Shown one piece after another: positions 46,149 to 55,603 of a DNA stretch of 64,000 bases. The DNA comes from Phytophthora colocasiae (Eukaryota > Oomycota > Peronosporomycetes > Peronosporales > Peronosporaceae). The notes beneath the pieces are model-generated. The model saw only the letters and a list, made by a program, of their open reading frames with translations. It had not been told where the DNA came from and ran no database searches. A program made the position numbers and the translations under genes. The stretch spans positions 992,001 to 1,056,000 of the forward strand of contig JAGKQI010000052.1 of NCBI GenBank assembly GCA_018806915.1. The letters are read 5' to 3'. Each line of letters opens with the position of its first letter. Within the stretch, counting starts at the first letter, position 1.

Positions 46149-46785
46149 ACGGAAATTCCCGATTAATACCCCGGGCACTATTTAATAGTACCCTCCCAAA
46201 ATCCAAAAGGTTACTCTGTATTGCCGAAAGGTTACTCTGTATTGCCGAAAGGTTACTCGTCGATCAGGGCAGTATCATCAAGAGCGTCGCGCAGCTCGTC
46301 CAGATTAAAGTCTCCTACGTTCTTAGGGTCCTTGTGATCTTCGTCAGCGGCTTTCCAGCTTGCACAGAATCGCTCACCGTAGACGTCGTGCTTCGCAATA
46401 TGCAAGTCCAGGTAGCTGTCTGTAAAGCCAGCAGCAGCGACGGAGTTAATGACAGTAGTATCTTGCCATGCCTTTCTTACCCACTCACAAAGTATCTACC
46501 GACGGCATACGCGGGTTGCCGAAGCGAGCGTGCTCGACCTTGTCGCTCTCCTTCCACGCAATGATCTCCATGTAGAGTAGGTTCTTGAACGTCTTGTAGA
46601 TGCCAATGTCATGGGAATTCTTAATGGCATTTTGCTGAATGAGCGTTGCTGTTATAGGACAGACGCACACCTGTAGACAGTGCTAGTGATGCAACAAAAT
46701 AGCTGGTCACTTGTGTTGAAGGTTACGATCGGGTTACCCTCGGAGGGCACTATTCGGGTAGAGGGTATTAATCGGGAATTTCCGT
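46149..46785. mobile_element. Small inverted-repeat element nested in the Harbinger right end
   Basis: 637 bp with perfect 23-bp ends that begin ACGGAAATTCCCGATTAAT (46149 on, and its complement ending at 46785), flanked by TA on both sides. A TA duplication points to a Tc1/mariner-like mobiliser. It has no transposase; its interior looks like pieces of a host gene. Three partial copies of AGGTTACTCTGTATTGCCGA stand near 46207-46258. Confidence 0.75.
46262..46670 (-). pseudogene. Captured host gene fragment (two exon-like pieces)
   Basis: On the minus strand 46670-46487 encodes a protein-like stretch (HDIGIYKTFKNLLYMEIIAW, then DKVEHARFGNPRMPS). A GT-AG intron-like gap follows, and about 46410-46262 encodes YLDLHIAKHDVYGERFCASW and NVGDFNLDELRDALDD. 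I do not recognise the parent gene. The exon-intron layout inside an element without transposase suggests capture of genomic DNA. Confidence 0.5.
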
Positions 46786-46968
46786 TACTTGGACAAGGGC
46801 CTTAGTGTATGTCGGTCTCCCACCACCGCAAGTGAGTAAGCGTTAATTACATGTTTGACGGGGTTAAATTGAGTTGTGTTAATTGTCTTAACTTCTGTCG
46901 CGCGCTTTTAACTTCTGTCATCATCCCATATTTTATAATTCAAACTCGAACATTACCCGCCAATTAGC

Positions 46969-48639
46969 ATGGGGGAGGCTTCGTCGCCGTCTTCACGCTC
47001 GCCCAAGCGCCCTCGCTCCCCCAGCAGCGTCCCTGACGATGCAAAGAGGCTGAGACTTTCCCCTAGAGACGACGTTCGCGACAATACGCTGCATATCGTT
47101 GCGCAGTCGCTTCGAGACGAGAACCGACAGCTCGTACATGACAAAGAAACACTTAGCGAGCAGTTATTGAAGACCCAGCGCAGCCTACAGGACGTGGAAG
47201 ACGACATGGCGCGTGTCTATAGACAGAAGGAGAAGGAACTACAGAAGCTGAAGCAAAAGTTCGACCAGAAGCTGCAGGACGCCCGTCATAAACCTTTAGA
47301 AGTAGAACAAACTAAGGATATAAGCTTTACAGTACGACAAACAACCGAGATGGACAAGTTCCTGCAGAGCTGCGAGCTGTGGCAGGTGAAACTCAAGTTT
47401 CTGAGTACGCAACTGCAAGAAAAGAAGCAGAAAGTGGAAAGTCAGGAGCTACAGAGCGTCGTGAGTGGTCTTGTGACGAGTGTGGAGGTCAAGACAATGG
47501 AGAAGGAAGTGGAGAACAAGCAGGAGCTGCTGCACTGGGCTCTCTTGCTACAGGAAGATACTGCTGACTGTTTGAAGAAGAATTCTATCTGCAGACAGGA
47601 GACGGAACTTTTTGAAGCCATGGAGAAGCAGCTTATGGACGATCGAGTGGTGGAACTGGAGACGCAGTTGGCTCAGAAGAGAGCTGTGGAAAAGGAGAAG
47701 GAGATGGAGCTGTCGTCGCTCCGAGAAGACCAGGACAAGCTCTCCCATGGAGTGCCCAATGAGGAGTTTGAGAAGCTGGTATTGGAGAAGAGTAACATGG
47801 AGAAGGAGATGAAGAAGACGATACAGAATGCTAGAGATGAGCTGGAGCGTGTTCAGGAGGAGAATGCAGATTTGAAGAATCAGAATCAGAAGCTTCGCGA
47901 GCAGAAGGACAAGAACGACTCGGAGGCTAAATTGCAACAGGATGTAGAGATCAGGAACCTTCAGGAGCAACTGCAAGCTGCCAAAGCCAGAGAAGCCAAG
48001 ATGGCTGCAACGTTAAAGGCTGCCGGCAAGGAGATGGCGAAGAGCAAGCAACGGAAGGAGGAGCTCAAGATCCTGTACGCGAAGTTCAGCTCCACGATGG
48101 ATTCTGTCTCGGAGAAGGCGATGAGGCTGGAAGAGCTTGGCCAGGAGCTGGCAGAGGCTCAGAAGAGTGTGCTCTCCGTTGAAGCTCAGAAGGATGAGCT
48201 TGAAGAGCAAGTTATCCGGTTGCAGCAAAATGCATCAGAACTGTCACTGGCTCAGCAGACCACGAGAGACTTAAGCGATGAACTGGCGAACGTACAGAAG
48301 AAGTGTGTGGAGTCGAGAGCGCTGGAGACCAAGTACAAGAAGCTGGTAGCTGAAATGCAGGCCGAGATACAAGCACTAAAGCTTCAAAACGACACTTTGA
48401 AGGAAAAACAAGTCAAGCAGAGACACCAAAGCATTGGCCAGTCATCTCTTGAAGACGCTAATGAACTGATTACCCAAGTTGGAGAGAAGGAAGCTCTGCA
48501 GATGTATATAAAGCAGTACCATGCTGCAGCCGAAGACAAGTGCAGGAGATTGTTGGAGAAGGTCAACGACTTGGAGTCGCAGCAACGAGGTCGGACTCTG
48601 CACGCACACTGCCATTCTGTTCAGTTCACGCCACGATAA
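46969..48639 (+). CDS. Long coiled-coil protein
   Basis: A single-exon 556-residue protein. The N-terminal 40 or so residues are Ser/Pro/Arg-rich with nuclear-localisation-like stretches (SPKRPRSPSS, AKRLRLSPRDD). From about residue 45 nearly to the end it is heptad-like and rich in Glu, Lys, Gln and Leu, with short breaks near residues 115 and 185. No catalytic motif is visible. It may be a structural or scaffold protein of the nucleus or cytoskeleton; I do not recognise the family. It is not part of the neighbouring transposons. Confidence 0.82.
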   Translation: MGEASSPSSRSPKRPRSPSSVPDDAKRLRLSPRDDVRDNTLHIVAQSLRDENRQLVHDKETLSEQLLKTQRSLQDVEDDMARVYRQKEKELQKLKQKFDQKLQDARHKPLEVEQTKDISFTVRQTTEMDKFLQSCELWQVKLKFLSTQLQEKKQKVESQELQSVVSGLVTSVEVKTMEKEVENKQELLHWALLLQEDTADCLKKNSICRQETELFEAMEKQLMDDRVVELETQLAQKRAVEKEKEMELSSLREDQDKLSHGVPNEEFEKLVLEKSNMEKEMKKTIQNARDELERVQEENADLKNQNQKLREQKDKNDSEAKLQQDVEIRNLQEQLQAAKAREAKMAATLKAAGKEMAKSKQRKEELKILYAKFSSTMDSVSEKAMRLEELGQELAEAQKSVLSVEAQKDELEEQVIRLQQNASELSLAQQTTRDLSDELANVQKKCVESRALETKYKKLVAEMQAEIQALKLQNDTLKEKQVKQRHQSIGQSSLEDANELITQVGEKEALQMYIKQYHAAAEDKCRRLLEKVNDLESQQRGRTLHAHCHSVQFTPR

Positions 48640-48654
48640 CGGCGTTAACCCTAC

Positions 48655-49120
48655 GAGAACGGGTTAACACCCCATTGGGGTTAGACTGAGCCGCACGCAT
48701 GCTGTGATTCTGTTCAGTTCAGCTGATCTTTTCACGTTACGACAGTATCGGTGAACGGGTTCAACACCCATTGGGCTTTTCTCGACTTGGAATATGAGTA
48801 CGATAAATGAGGTCTGACTCAGCAGAAATCGTGAGCGGCACGCTGCCGTTCTGTACATTGGCAACCGAATCAGCAAGAGCAAATGTTACTGTTCAGTTCA
48901 TTACTGTTCAGCTAACAGTCTTTTCACGGCTTGGAGTCGCAGTAACGAGTACGATAAATGAGCTGACTCAGCAGGAATCGTGAGCGGCACGCTTCCATCC
49001 ATGTGCATTGGCAACCGACCAGTGAAACTCAGCAAGTGCAAGTGTTACTGCTCAGTTCAGCTAAGTGTCAGCAGTCTTTTCGCGCTGCGGCAGTATCGGT
49101 GAACAGTCTTAACACCCATC
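48655..49120. repeat. Imperfect local duplications downstream of the coiled-coil gene
   Basis: Words such as GTACGATAAATGAG, AATCGTGAGCGGCACGCT and CATTGGCAACCGA recur at about 48793-48860 and 48950-49020. AACACCCATYGGG recurs at 48668, 48761 and 49112. The spacing is irregular. There is no ORF of note. Confidence 0.65.
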
Positions 49121-49241
49121 GGGTTTGACTATGCGTCGTGGATGACCCTATACGACACTTAACAACTGCCAGTTGAAGTGGATAGAGCTATCTGGTTCAC
49201 AACGGCCAGTTGAAGTGGAGGGCGTTTGGAGCGTTCTGTAC

Positions 49242-49258
49242 GCTCATTCTTCAAAAAG
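49242..49258 (+). promoter_or_regulatory. Candidate oomycete initiator of the LPMO gene
   Basis: GCTCATTCTTCAAAAAG closely fits the oomycete start-site consensus and lies 14 nt before the ATG at 49273, giving a very short leader. Confidence 0.6.
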
Positions 49259-49272
49259 CAAGCGACCGAACA

Positions 49273-50430
49273 ATGAAGTACAACATCATCACCTTGCTGG
49301 CATGCATGCTGACGCCGAACGTAGTGACGGGTCATGGCTTTATCGTGAATCCTGAGCTAACGTGGGTGGTCAATCCCTTCAACGACAAGAATGCCCCAGC
49401 GTCCTTCTACCAGTCAAGCGAATCCGAGAGGCTGCAAAATCCACTTGACGTGTACCCGAATCTCCGTTCTATCGTTGATCGAGACGTGCCAAATACCAAC
49501 ATTCCAGTCATTGCTGCCAATGCCAACAAGAAATGTGGCATGACGAGTGCCACGGGCACCGCTCGGTCCATCTCGGGATCTTTCCAGTTCGGGAATTACG
49601 CGGGCTCGGGAGTTGTTCCTCATAAGGTACGGCTGACTCTACATGTAGACATTATCACGAAATGATTAATCACTTACTCTGTAATTGGCAGGGTCCGTGT
49701 GAGGTCTGGGTAGACGACGTTCGTACAATGGCGTCGAGAGATTGTTTGAGTACGTGGCGTTGGAGCGGTAAAGCTATGTCAACTTGTTTTTTAATAACCC
49801 TCGTTGTGTTGTCAACAGCCCAGTTTCCATCCTGGAACATCCCAGTCGACATGACAAAGTGCACGCGAGCCACATGTGTGGTGCAGTTCATCTGGGTAGC
49901 GACGCACAACCCAGGCTATGAAGTCTTCAGTAAGTCTCACTCCTACCATCACTCATCCAATAATGCTAACTCGCAATGGTGTAGAGAACTGCTATCCAGC
50001 CATCGGTGGAACAACGCAAACCCAACCACCAACGCAACAACCAACGGTAACACCAACCCAATCACCAACCCAACAACCAACATCAACCCCCACGACAAGC
50101 TGTATCACAGCTCCAAACGGGGGTTCTTGTGGACCGGCTAATGGAAATGCTTATTGTCCGGGTACCCAGTGCTGCAGTCAATACGGTTATTGCGGCGTTG
50201 GCTCGCCATGGTGCGACGCGAACCCCAACTCGGGCTACAACGGAGGGAAATGCACAACAACTCGCACATGTACACCCGTGGCCCCCGCTGGAGGTAGCTG
50301 TGGTGCCAGTAATGGTGGTGCGTTCTGTCCGGGCACGCAGTGTTGCAGTCAGTATGGCTACTGTGGTGTGGGCTCACCGTGGTGCAATTCCAACCCGAAT
50401 TCGGCCTACAACGGAGGGAGGTGCATCTGA
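49273..50430 (+). CDS. Secreted AA17-type LPMO with two hevein-like (CBM18-like) modules
   Basis: Four exons: 49273-49626, 49692-49749, 49819-49929 and 49985-50430, with GT-AG introns of 65, 69 and 55 bp; 322 residues. The signal peptide ends before His21 (VVTG/HGFIVNP), which becomes the N-terminal histidine of a copper histidine brace; His117 (GVVPHKGPCEVWVDD) fits the second histidine. The KNC end of the domain and the Cys pattern match oomycete AA17, a family shown to cleave pectic homogalacturonan oxidatively. A Thr/Pro/Gln linker leads to two 8-Cys hevein-like modules (CPGTQCCSQYGYCG twice), typical chitin-binding folds. It is extracellular. The modules are an unusual partner for this catalytic domain as far as I know. 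Confidence 0.85.
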
Positions 50431-50692
50431 ATAGGAGGTCTCCTATGATAGGTCTCCTATCGTAGTTCGCACACAACAGGACAAGGAACGATAAGATTCC
50501 ATACACATTTGTTTTCAAGTTGCATACGAGTCAGTGGGCTGAGAACGGACTGAATGCTTCGTCTCCTTCGTTGCATGTACTAGTACATGGCATGGACCGC
50601 AAAGGGAACTGACTGAGCTTGAATGTTCGACTTCCCCCCATCGGTGATCGCCAGTACGAAACATTCCACGGACAGCTCAAGACCACTCGAAC

Positions 50693-52445
50693 ATGTCGAC
50701 GTCAGAGTCTGTTGCTGCTCCCCCACTCGCTTCCAGTGCATCTCCTTTGAAAGAACACAAGTCCACTATGTCCTCTAGTTGTCCTGAAAACGGCACCTCG
50801 CTAGAGTCCCTATTGGCCGAGTTACAGCTCGAACAAGTGCTCAAGACGTTGTGGCGTGCCAACAGCCATGAACCTTCGCGTTTCCACCTCTCACCATCGA
50901 GTTTCGCAGTGGAAACCACTGGCAACAAGCAACAGACGATCAATTTGCCATGGAGCGACGTGTTGGGCGCTCACGTGCTCACGGCCGATGGGGAACACGT
51001 CCAGAGGCCTTTGGACGTTGACACAGTGGCGAAGGACTCCAAGTTCCTGTTGGGCGTCTTCGCCTGTGTGTGTAAGAGCCACAAACCCAATACGTTGAAG
51101 AAGAGAAGGCTCACCGAGTTCTTCTTCCGGTTCGAGGGGAAGCAGATGCAGCAGGTGCTCAAGCTGCAGAAAGTCATCAATTTCGTGACGGATCCGAGAA
51201 ATCATGAGAAAGTCGAGAAAGTGACGAGTTTGGACGAGTTGGAGCTGGAGGAACTCCCGAAACGTAAATTTCTGGTACTGGTGAACCCCGTGAGTGGCCC
51301 CGGCCGAGCGTTGCAGATCTACGAGAACAAAGTGGCTCCGGTTTTCCGGTTTGCTAATGTGGAGACGGAGGTGAAGATCATGGACCATGCGAACCACGGC
51401 ATGGAGATGGTGATGGAGATGCCTTTGGGCGTTTATGACTGTGTTGTTGCTGTGGGTGGAGATGGGAGTCTGTACGAGAGTACGTTCTTGCTTCGAGTAT
51501 TGTTTTTATGGTGATGTTTACTGGATCTGACAATTTGTTGGTATAGTTGTGCAAGGTTTGATGAAGCGATCGGACTGGAACGAAGCCATTCGCCAACCCA
51601 TCGGCATCATCCCTGGTGGTTCTGGTAATGGTTTGGCTCACTCGATTACCCACCAGAGTGGGGAGAAGGGCAAACCCGTCAATGCTGCGTTTGTCCTGGC
51701 GAAGGGTTTACCTCACGACCTGGACATCACATCTGTGCGCAACGGGAAGGAGACGACGTACTCGTTTCTGTCGCTTGAATGGGCTTCTATTGCGGACGTT
51801 GACATTGGCTCGGAGAAGTTGCGGATGTTGGGTGGCTTGCGCTTCACAGTCGCGTTCATTAACCAATTGGTGTTCCAGCGACCGGAATATCCTGGTAATA
51901 TCTGGTATCTGGAAGAAGGAGAGAACGAGGAACCTCCTCACTACTTCGAGACGCACGATCCTAAATCTACCGTTCGTCCTGCAATGGATCTGTTCGATGG
52001 TGAAGGTAATGGACCTCCTGAGAAGGATGGGGATGCTCCTGAAAATGAGGACAAAGGTGCTGGAAAAGCAAGCAAATGGAAGAAGTTGGACGGTCACTTC
52101 CGTATCGTTTGGGTGATGAATGTATCACACTCTGCTTCCAACGCCCACGTCGTTCCAGGTGCTCAGCTCGATGATGGATACAATTACATGACGTTCATGG
52201 ATGGAGTTCACCCGCGTACAGATCTGGCGATGATGATGCTTAGCATTGATACGGGCGATCACGTGGACAAAAAGGGAGTACAACAAGTTCGTACTCGTGC
52301 TTTTAAGCTCGTTCCGGAGCGATCCACTGATCTCCTGTGTGTGGATGGTGAATTGGTGGAAGGACCTTATCTTGAAGCTCAGGTTCACCGAGGAATGGCT
52401 CAAATTATGACTTTGCCTCGCAAGAAAAATAAGCGGAAGAATTGA
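50693..52445 (+). CDS. Sphingosine/diacylglycerol kinase-like lipid kinase
   Basis: Exons 50693-51479 and 51547-52445 with a 67-bp intron (GTACGT...GTATAG); the join gives GGDGSLYEIVQGL; 561 residues. The DAGK catalytic fold is seen from about residue 190: NPVSGPGRA (198-206, nucleotide loop), AVGGDGSLYE (the GGDG motif, 255-258) and IPGGSGNGLA (284-292). The N-terminal 180 residues resemble the PH-like front half of sphingosine kinases. An acidic Glu/Pro-rich insert splits the C-terminal half, and the protein ends in a basic KKNKRKN tail. It phosphorylates sphingoid bases or diacylglycerol at membranes; the substrate is not decided by the sequence. Confidence 0.88.
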
Positions 52446-52926
52446 AATGAAGCAATCGTCACTAGCACTTAAAGAAACCTCACCCTCAAGGCATTGGCAA
52501 TGCTGTTCGTCATTTATCCCACTACGGCCCAGAGACAAAAGTTTTCGCAAAGTAAACCCCACTTCCATACGCCACAGGCGAATGCTTATTAGTGTAGTAC
52601 GGCAAAACATCCCTCTTTACCAGAGATGCTTTCATCTTTGGTTTTAAAGAGCAAAGAAATAACGAGCCTTTCATAGTACAACAACATCAGGGAGGGAAGA
52701 GGCTATGGCCAAGCGTGAATTTGACTATTGGTACATTTCAACGGTCCGTTGTCGACTCAGGAGCTCCATGTTGTGGTTAAAGCACTTGAATCCATGGATG
52801 GAAAATTATTTACCCGATAGTGTGATGGCCAAACATGATCTTAATGGTCCTATGATAGCACCTACATCCTCTTAGCTCATCTGCCCGATCACACAAAGTC
52901 GTACACTTTCTCCCATTCAGTCACAC
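52446..52926. other. Spacer of the inverted gene pair
   Basis: 481 bp between the two convergent stop codons. It must hold both 3' ends. No gene is seen and it is not itself palindromic. Confidence 0.6.
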
Positions 52927-54604
52927 TCAATCCGTTTTACTTGTTTTTCCAGCAGGAACAGCCATGATGCGAGCCATTCCTCGGTGGACCTGAGCTTCGA
53001 GGTAAGGTCCTTCCACCACTTCGCCATCCACACACATGAGGTCGGTCGATCGCTCCGGTACCAGCTTAAAAGCACGAGTACGAACTTGTTGCACGCCCTT
53101 CTTGTCCATATGATCACCCGTCTCGATGGCAAGCATCATAGTCAGCAGATCCTTTCGTGGATGAGCTCCGTCCATGAACGTGATGTAGTTGTATCCATCA
53201 TCGAACTCGGCACCTGGTGCAATGTGGGCATCAGAAGCTGCGTGCGATACATTCATCACCCAAACAATACGGAAGTGGCCGTCCAACTTCTTCCATTTGC
53301 TTGCTTTTCCAGCACCTTTGTCCTCATTTTCAGGAGCATCCCCATCCTTCTCAGGAGGTCCATTACCTTCACCATCGAACAGATCCATTGCAGGACGAAC
53401 GGTAGATTTAGGATCGTGCGTCTCGAAGTAGTGAGGAGGTTCCTCGTTCTCTCCTTCTTCCAGATACCAGATATTACCAGGATATTCCGGTCGCTGGAAC
53501 ACCAATTGGTTAATGAACGCGACTGTGAAGCGTAAGCCACCCAACATCCGCAACTTCTCCGAGCCAATGTCAACGTCCGCAATAGAAGCCCATTCAAGCG
53601 ACAGAAACGAGTACGTCGTCTCCTTCCCGTTGCGCACAGATGTGATGTCCAGGTCGTGAGGTAAACCCTTCGCCAGGACAAACGCAGCATTGACGGGTTT
53701 GCCCTTCTCCCCACTCTGGTGGGTAATCGAGTGAGCCAAACCATTACCAGAACCACCAGGGATGATGCCGATGGGTTGGCGAATGGCTTCGTTCCAGTCC
53801 GATCGCTTCATCAAACCTTGCACAACTATACCAACAAATTGTCAGATCCAGTAAACATCACCATAAAAACAATACTCGAAGCAAGAACGTACTCTCGTAC
53901 AGACTCCCATCTCCACCCACAGCAACAACACAGTCATAAACGCCCAAAGGCATCTCCATCACCATCTCCATGCCGTGGTTCGCATGGTCCATGATCTTCA
54001 CCTCCGTCTCCACATTAGCAAACCGGAAAACCGGAGCCACTTTGTTCTCGTAGATCTGCAACGCTCGGCCGGGGCCACTCACGGGGTTCACCAGTACCAG
54101 AAATTTACGTTTCGGGAGTTCCTCCAGCTCCAACTCGTCCAAACTCGTCACTTTCTCGACTTTCTCTTGATTTCTCGGATCCGTCACGAAATTGATGACT
54201 TTCTGCAGCTTGAGCACCTGCTGCATCTGCTTCCCCTCGAACCGGAAGAAGAACTCGGTGAGCCTCCTCTTCTTCAACGTATTGGGTTTGTGGCTCTTAC
54301 ACACACAGGCGAAGACGCCCAACAGGAACTTGGAGTCCTTCGCCACTGTGTCAACGTCCAAAGGCGTCTGGACGTGTTCCCCATCGGCCGTGAGCACGTG
54401 AGCGCCCAACACGTCGCTCCATGGCAAATTGATCGTCTGTTGCTTGTTGCCAGTGGTTTCCACTGCGAAACTCGATGGTGAGAGGTGGAAACGCGAAGGT
54501 TCGTGGCTGTTGGCACGCCACAACGTCTTGAGCACTTGTTCGAGCTGTAACTCGACCAATAGGGACTCTAGCGAGATGCCGTTTTCAGGACAACTAGAGG
54601 ACAT
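52927..54604 (-). CDS. Sphingosine/diacylglycerol kinase-like paralogue (inverted copy), original start lost
   Basis: Exons 54604-53893 and 53825-52927, with the same 67-bp intron. The arm homology extends to 54710, but 17 bases containing the ATG used by the other copy are replaced by TG near 54672 (net loss of 15 bp). The next in-frame ATG is the one at 54604, equivalent to Met26 of the partner, so the product would lack about 25 residues of a Ser/Pro/Ala-rich leader while keeping all kinase motifs. The C-terminal 100 residues differ from the partner (IAPGAEFDD for VVPGAQLDD; end VPAGKTSKTD for LPRKKNKRKN). Probably functional, possibly with a different localisation. Confidence 0.82.
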
Positions 54605-54710
54605 AGTGGACTTGTGTTCTTTCAAAGGAGATGCACTGGAAGCGAGTGGGGGAGCAGCAACAGACTCTGACAGGTCTTGAGCTGTCCGTGGAATGTTTCG
54701 TACTGGCGAT

Positions 54711-55061
54711 GAGGTAAGTCGGGCAATTAATACTTGGAGTTTGTATGGGTTGTAGATTACGCTGGTTGTAAGAAGAGATAACCTGTGAGATTTGGTCGGT
54801 ACAATGAGGTGACGGTTATGGCAAAAACACCGTAATCAAACATAAACGTCAACAACGCATGTAAAAGGACAAAAGCGAAGCGAGAAGACGAATAAGCTTC
54901 AACGTCAGTCATGTGGAGGAAGCTTTCTCTGCTTGTTGCGTTGTTATTCGCATTGAACGGCTCTACTTTACTGACTTGAGCACGATGCCTTCTTCCTCGT
55001 CCAAGGGTTCTCCAAATTTAAGCTTTTCTTTATTTTTTCTGCAGCCGAACTTGTCTTATTC
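54711..55061. other. Intergenic region, no gene seen
   Basis: Unique sequence upstream of the inverted lipid kinase copy, beginning where the inverted repeat ends. It should contain that gene's promoter, but I see no convincing initiator. Confidence 0.45.
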
Positions 55062-55069
55062 AAGTGCTG

Positions 55070-55595
55070 GGCACATACATAATAAATGCCCGCATGTATA
55101 CAGACTGTATTGAGGGTATCCGGATGCACAGCAAACCCTGCTACTGTACATGTACTGTAGTAGATTACCCTATACAGCTAAGTATACATCACAACAGATA
55201 CTTGCGCCGAATTCCCAGCACTAGCCCATGGAAGTACTGGCTTGCCTGTGGCGTCTTGGTTTGATTGAAGTACCAAGATCGCCACAGGCATTCATCGAGG
55301 TCTGGGGGACGACGCTCTTCCGCATGCCCCGCTCACTTTTCAGGCGTGCCTTTATCTTTATGGGCGCCGGTGGAGGGGTCTACAAAATTCTTAGAGTGGT
55401 TAACCCACTGATGGCTGTAGCCCATCACGGCTAAGTATCAGTTGTTCTCGAGGGTGTGAAGGAGGTCCTTGTTCGGCCCGCTCTGCACCTCCGTCACGTA
55501 CGACTTCAACAACATGTCCGACATGATCCTATAGGTTCGAATCCGGATGTATGTATACAGTCTGTATACATGCGGGCCTTTATTATGTATGTGCC
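55070..55595. mobile_element. Non-autonomous TIR element (MITE), 526 bp
   Basis: Terminal inverted repeats of about 38 bp with one 1-bp difference begin GGCACATACATAATAAA and run on to TGCCCGCATGTATACAGACTG (complement at 55558-55595). An 8-bp duplication AAGTGCTG flanks both sides (55062-55069 and 55596-55603), which fits hAT or Mutator. Inside, 55244-55289 can form a hairpin with a 17-bp stem interrupted by one bulged base. It has no transposase. Confidence 0.88.
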
Positions 55596-55603
55596 AAGTG
55601 CTG

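Larger units (their letters stand above)
43477..46801. mobile_element. PIF/Harbinger DNA transposon
   Basis: Ends in 16-bp perfect inverted repeats GGCCCTTGTCCAAGTA (43477-43492) and its complement (46786-46801). An inner palindrome AGCACATGTGCT also occurs near both ends (43495 and 46130). It carries the two genes usual for this superfamily, a Myb/SANT-like protein on the plus strand and a DDE transposase on the minus strand, arranged tail to tail. The outer flanks are TAA on the left and TTA on the right; Harbinger normally duplicates TWA, so the exact target copy is unclear. The right inverted repeat is interrupted by a 637-bp nested element. Confidence 0.85.
50647..54710. repeat. Long inverted repeat with arms of about 1.8 kb
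   Basis: The arms 50647-52445 and 54710-52927 each hold one lipid-kinase-like gene, tail to tail, with a spacer of 481 bp. The arms are nearly identical from their outer ends through exon 1, the intron and most of exon 2, then diverge sharply over the last 340 or so bp. Confidence 0.93.

Noticed and set aside
46207..46258. CRISPR-like short repeats
   Set aside because: Only two and a half direct copies of about 21 bp with no spacers, in a eukaryotic context.
43474..46804. A TAA or TTA target duplication for the Harbinger element
   Set aside because: The flanks are TAA and TTA, not a direct repeat, so I do not claim a defined target duplication.
47548..47976. Minus-strand Leu-rich ORF opposite the coiled-coil gene
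   Set aside because: Leu runs are the complement of the Glu/Lys/Gln codons of the real gene; it is a shadow frame.
55383..55544. tRNA-like parts inside the 526-bp element: a B-box match GGTTCGAATCC and an upstream stem-loop with GTA in the anticodon position
   Set aside because: The spacing is too long, the T-stem does not pair and no acceptor stem forms. An 11-base B-box match is expected by chance about this often in 64 kb.
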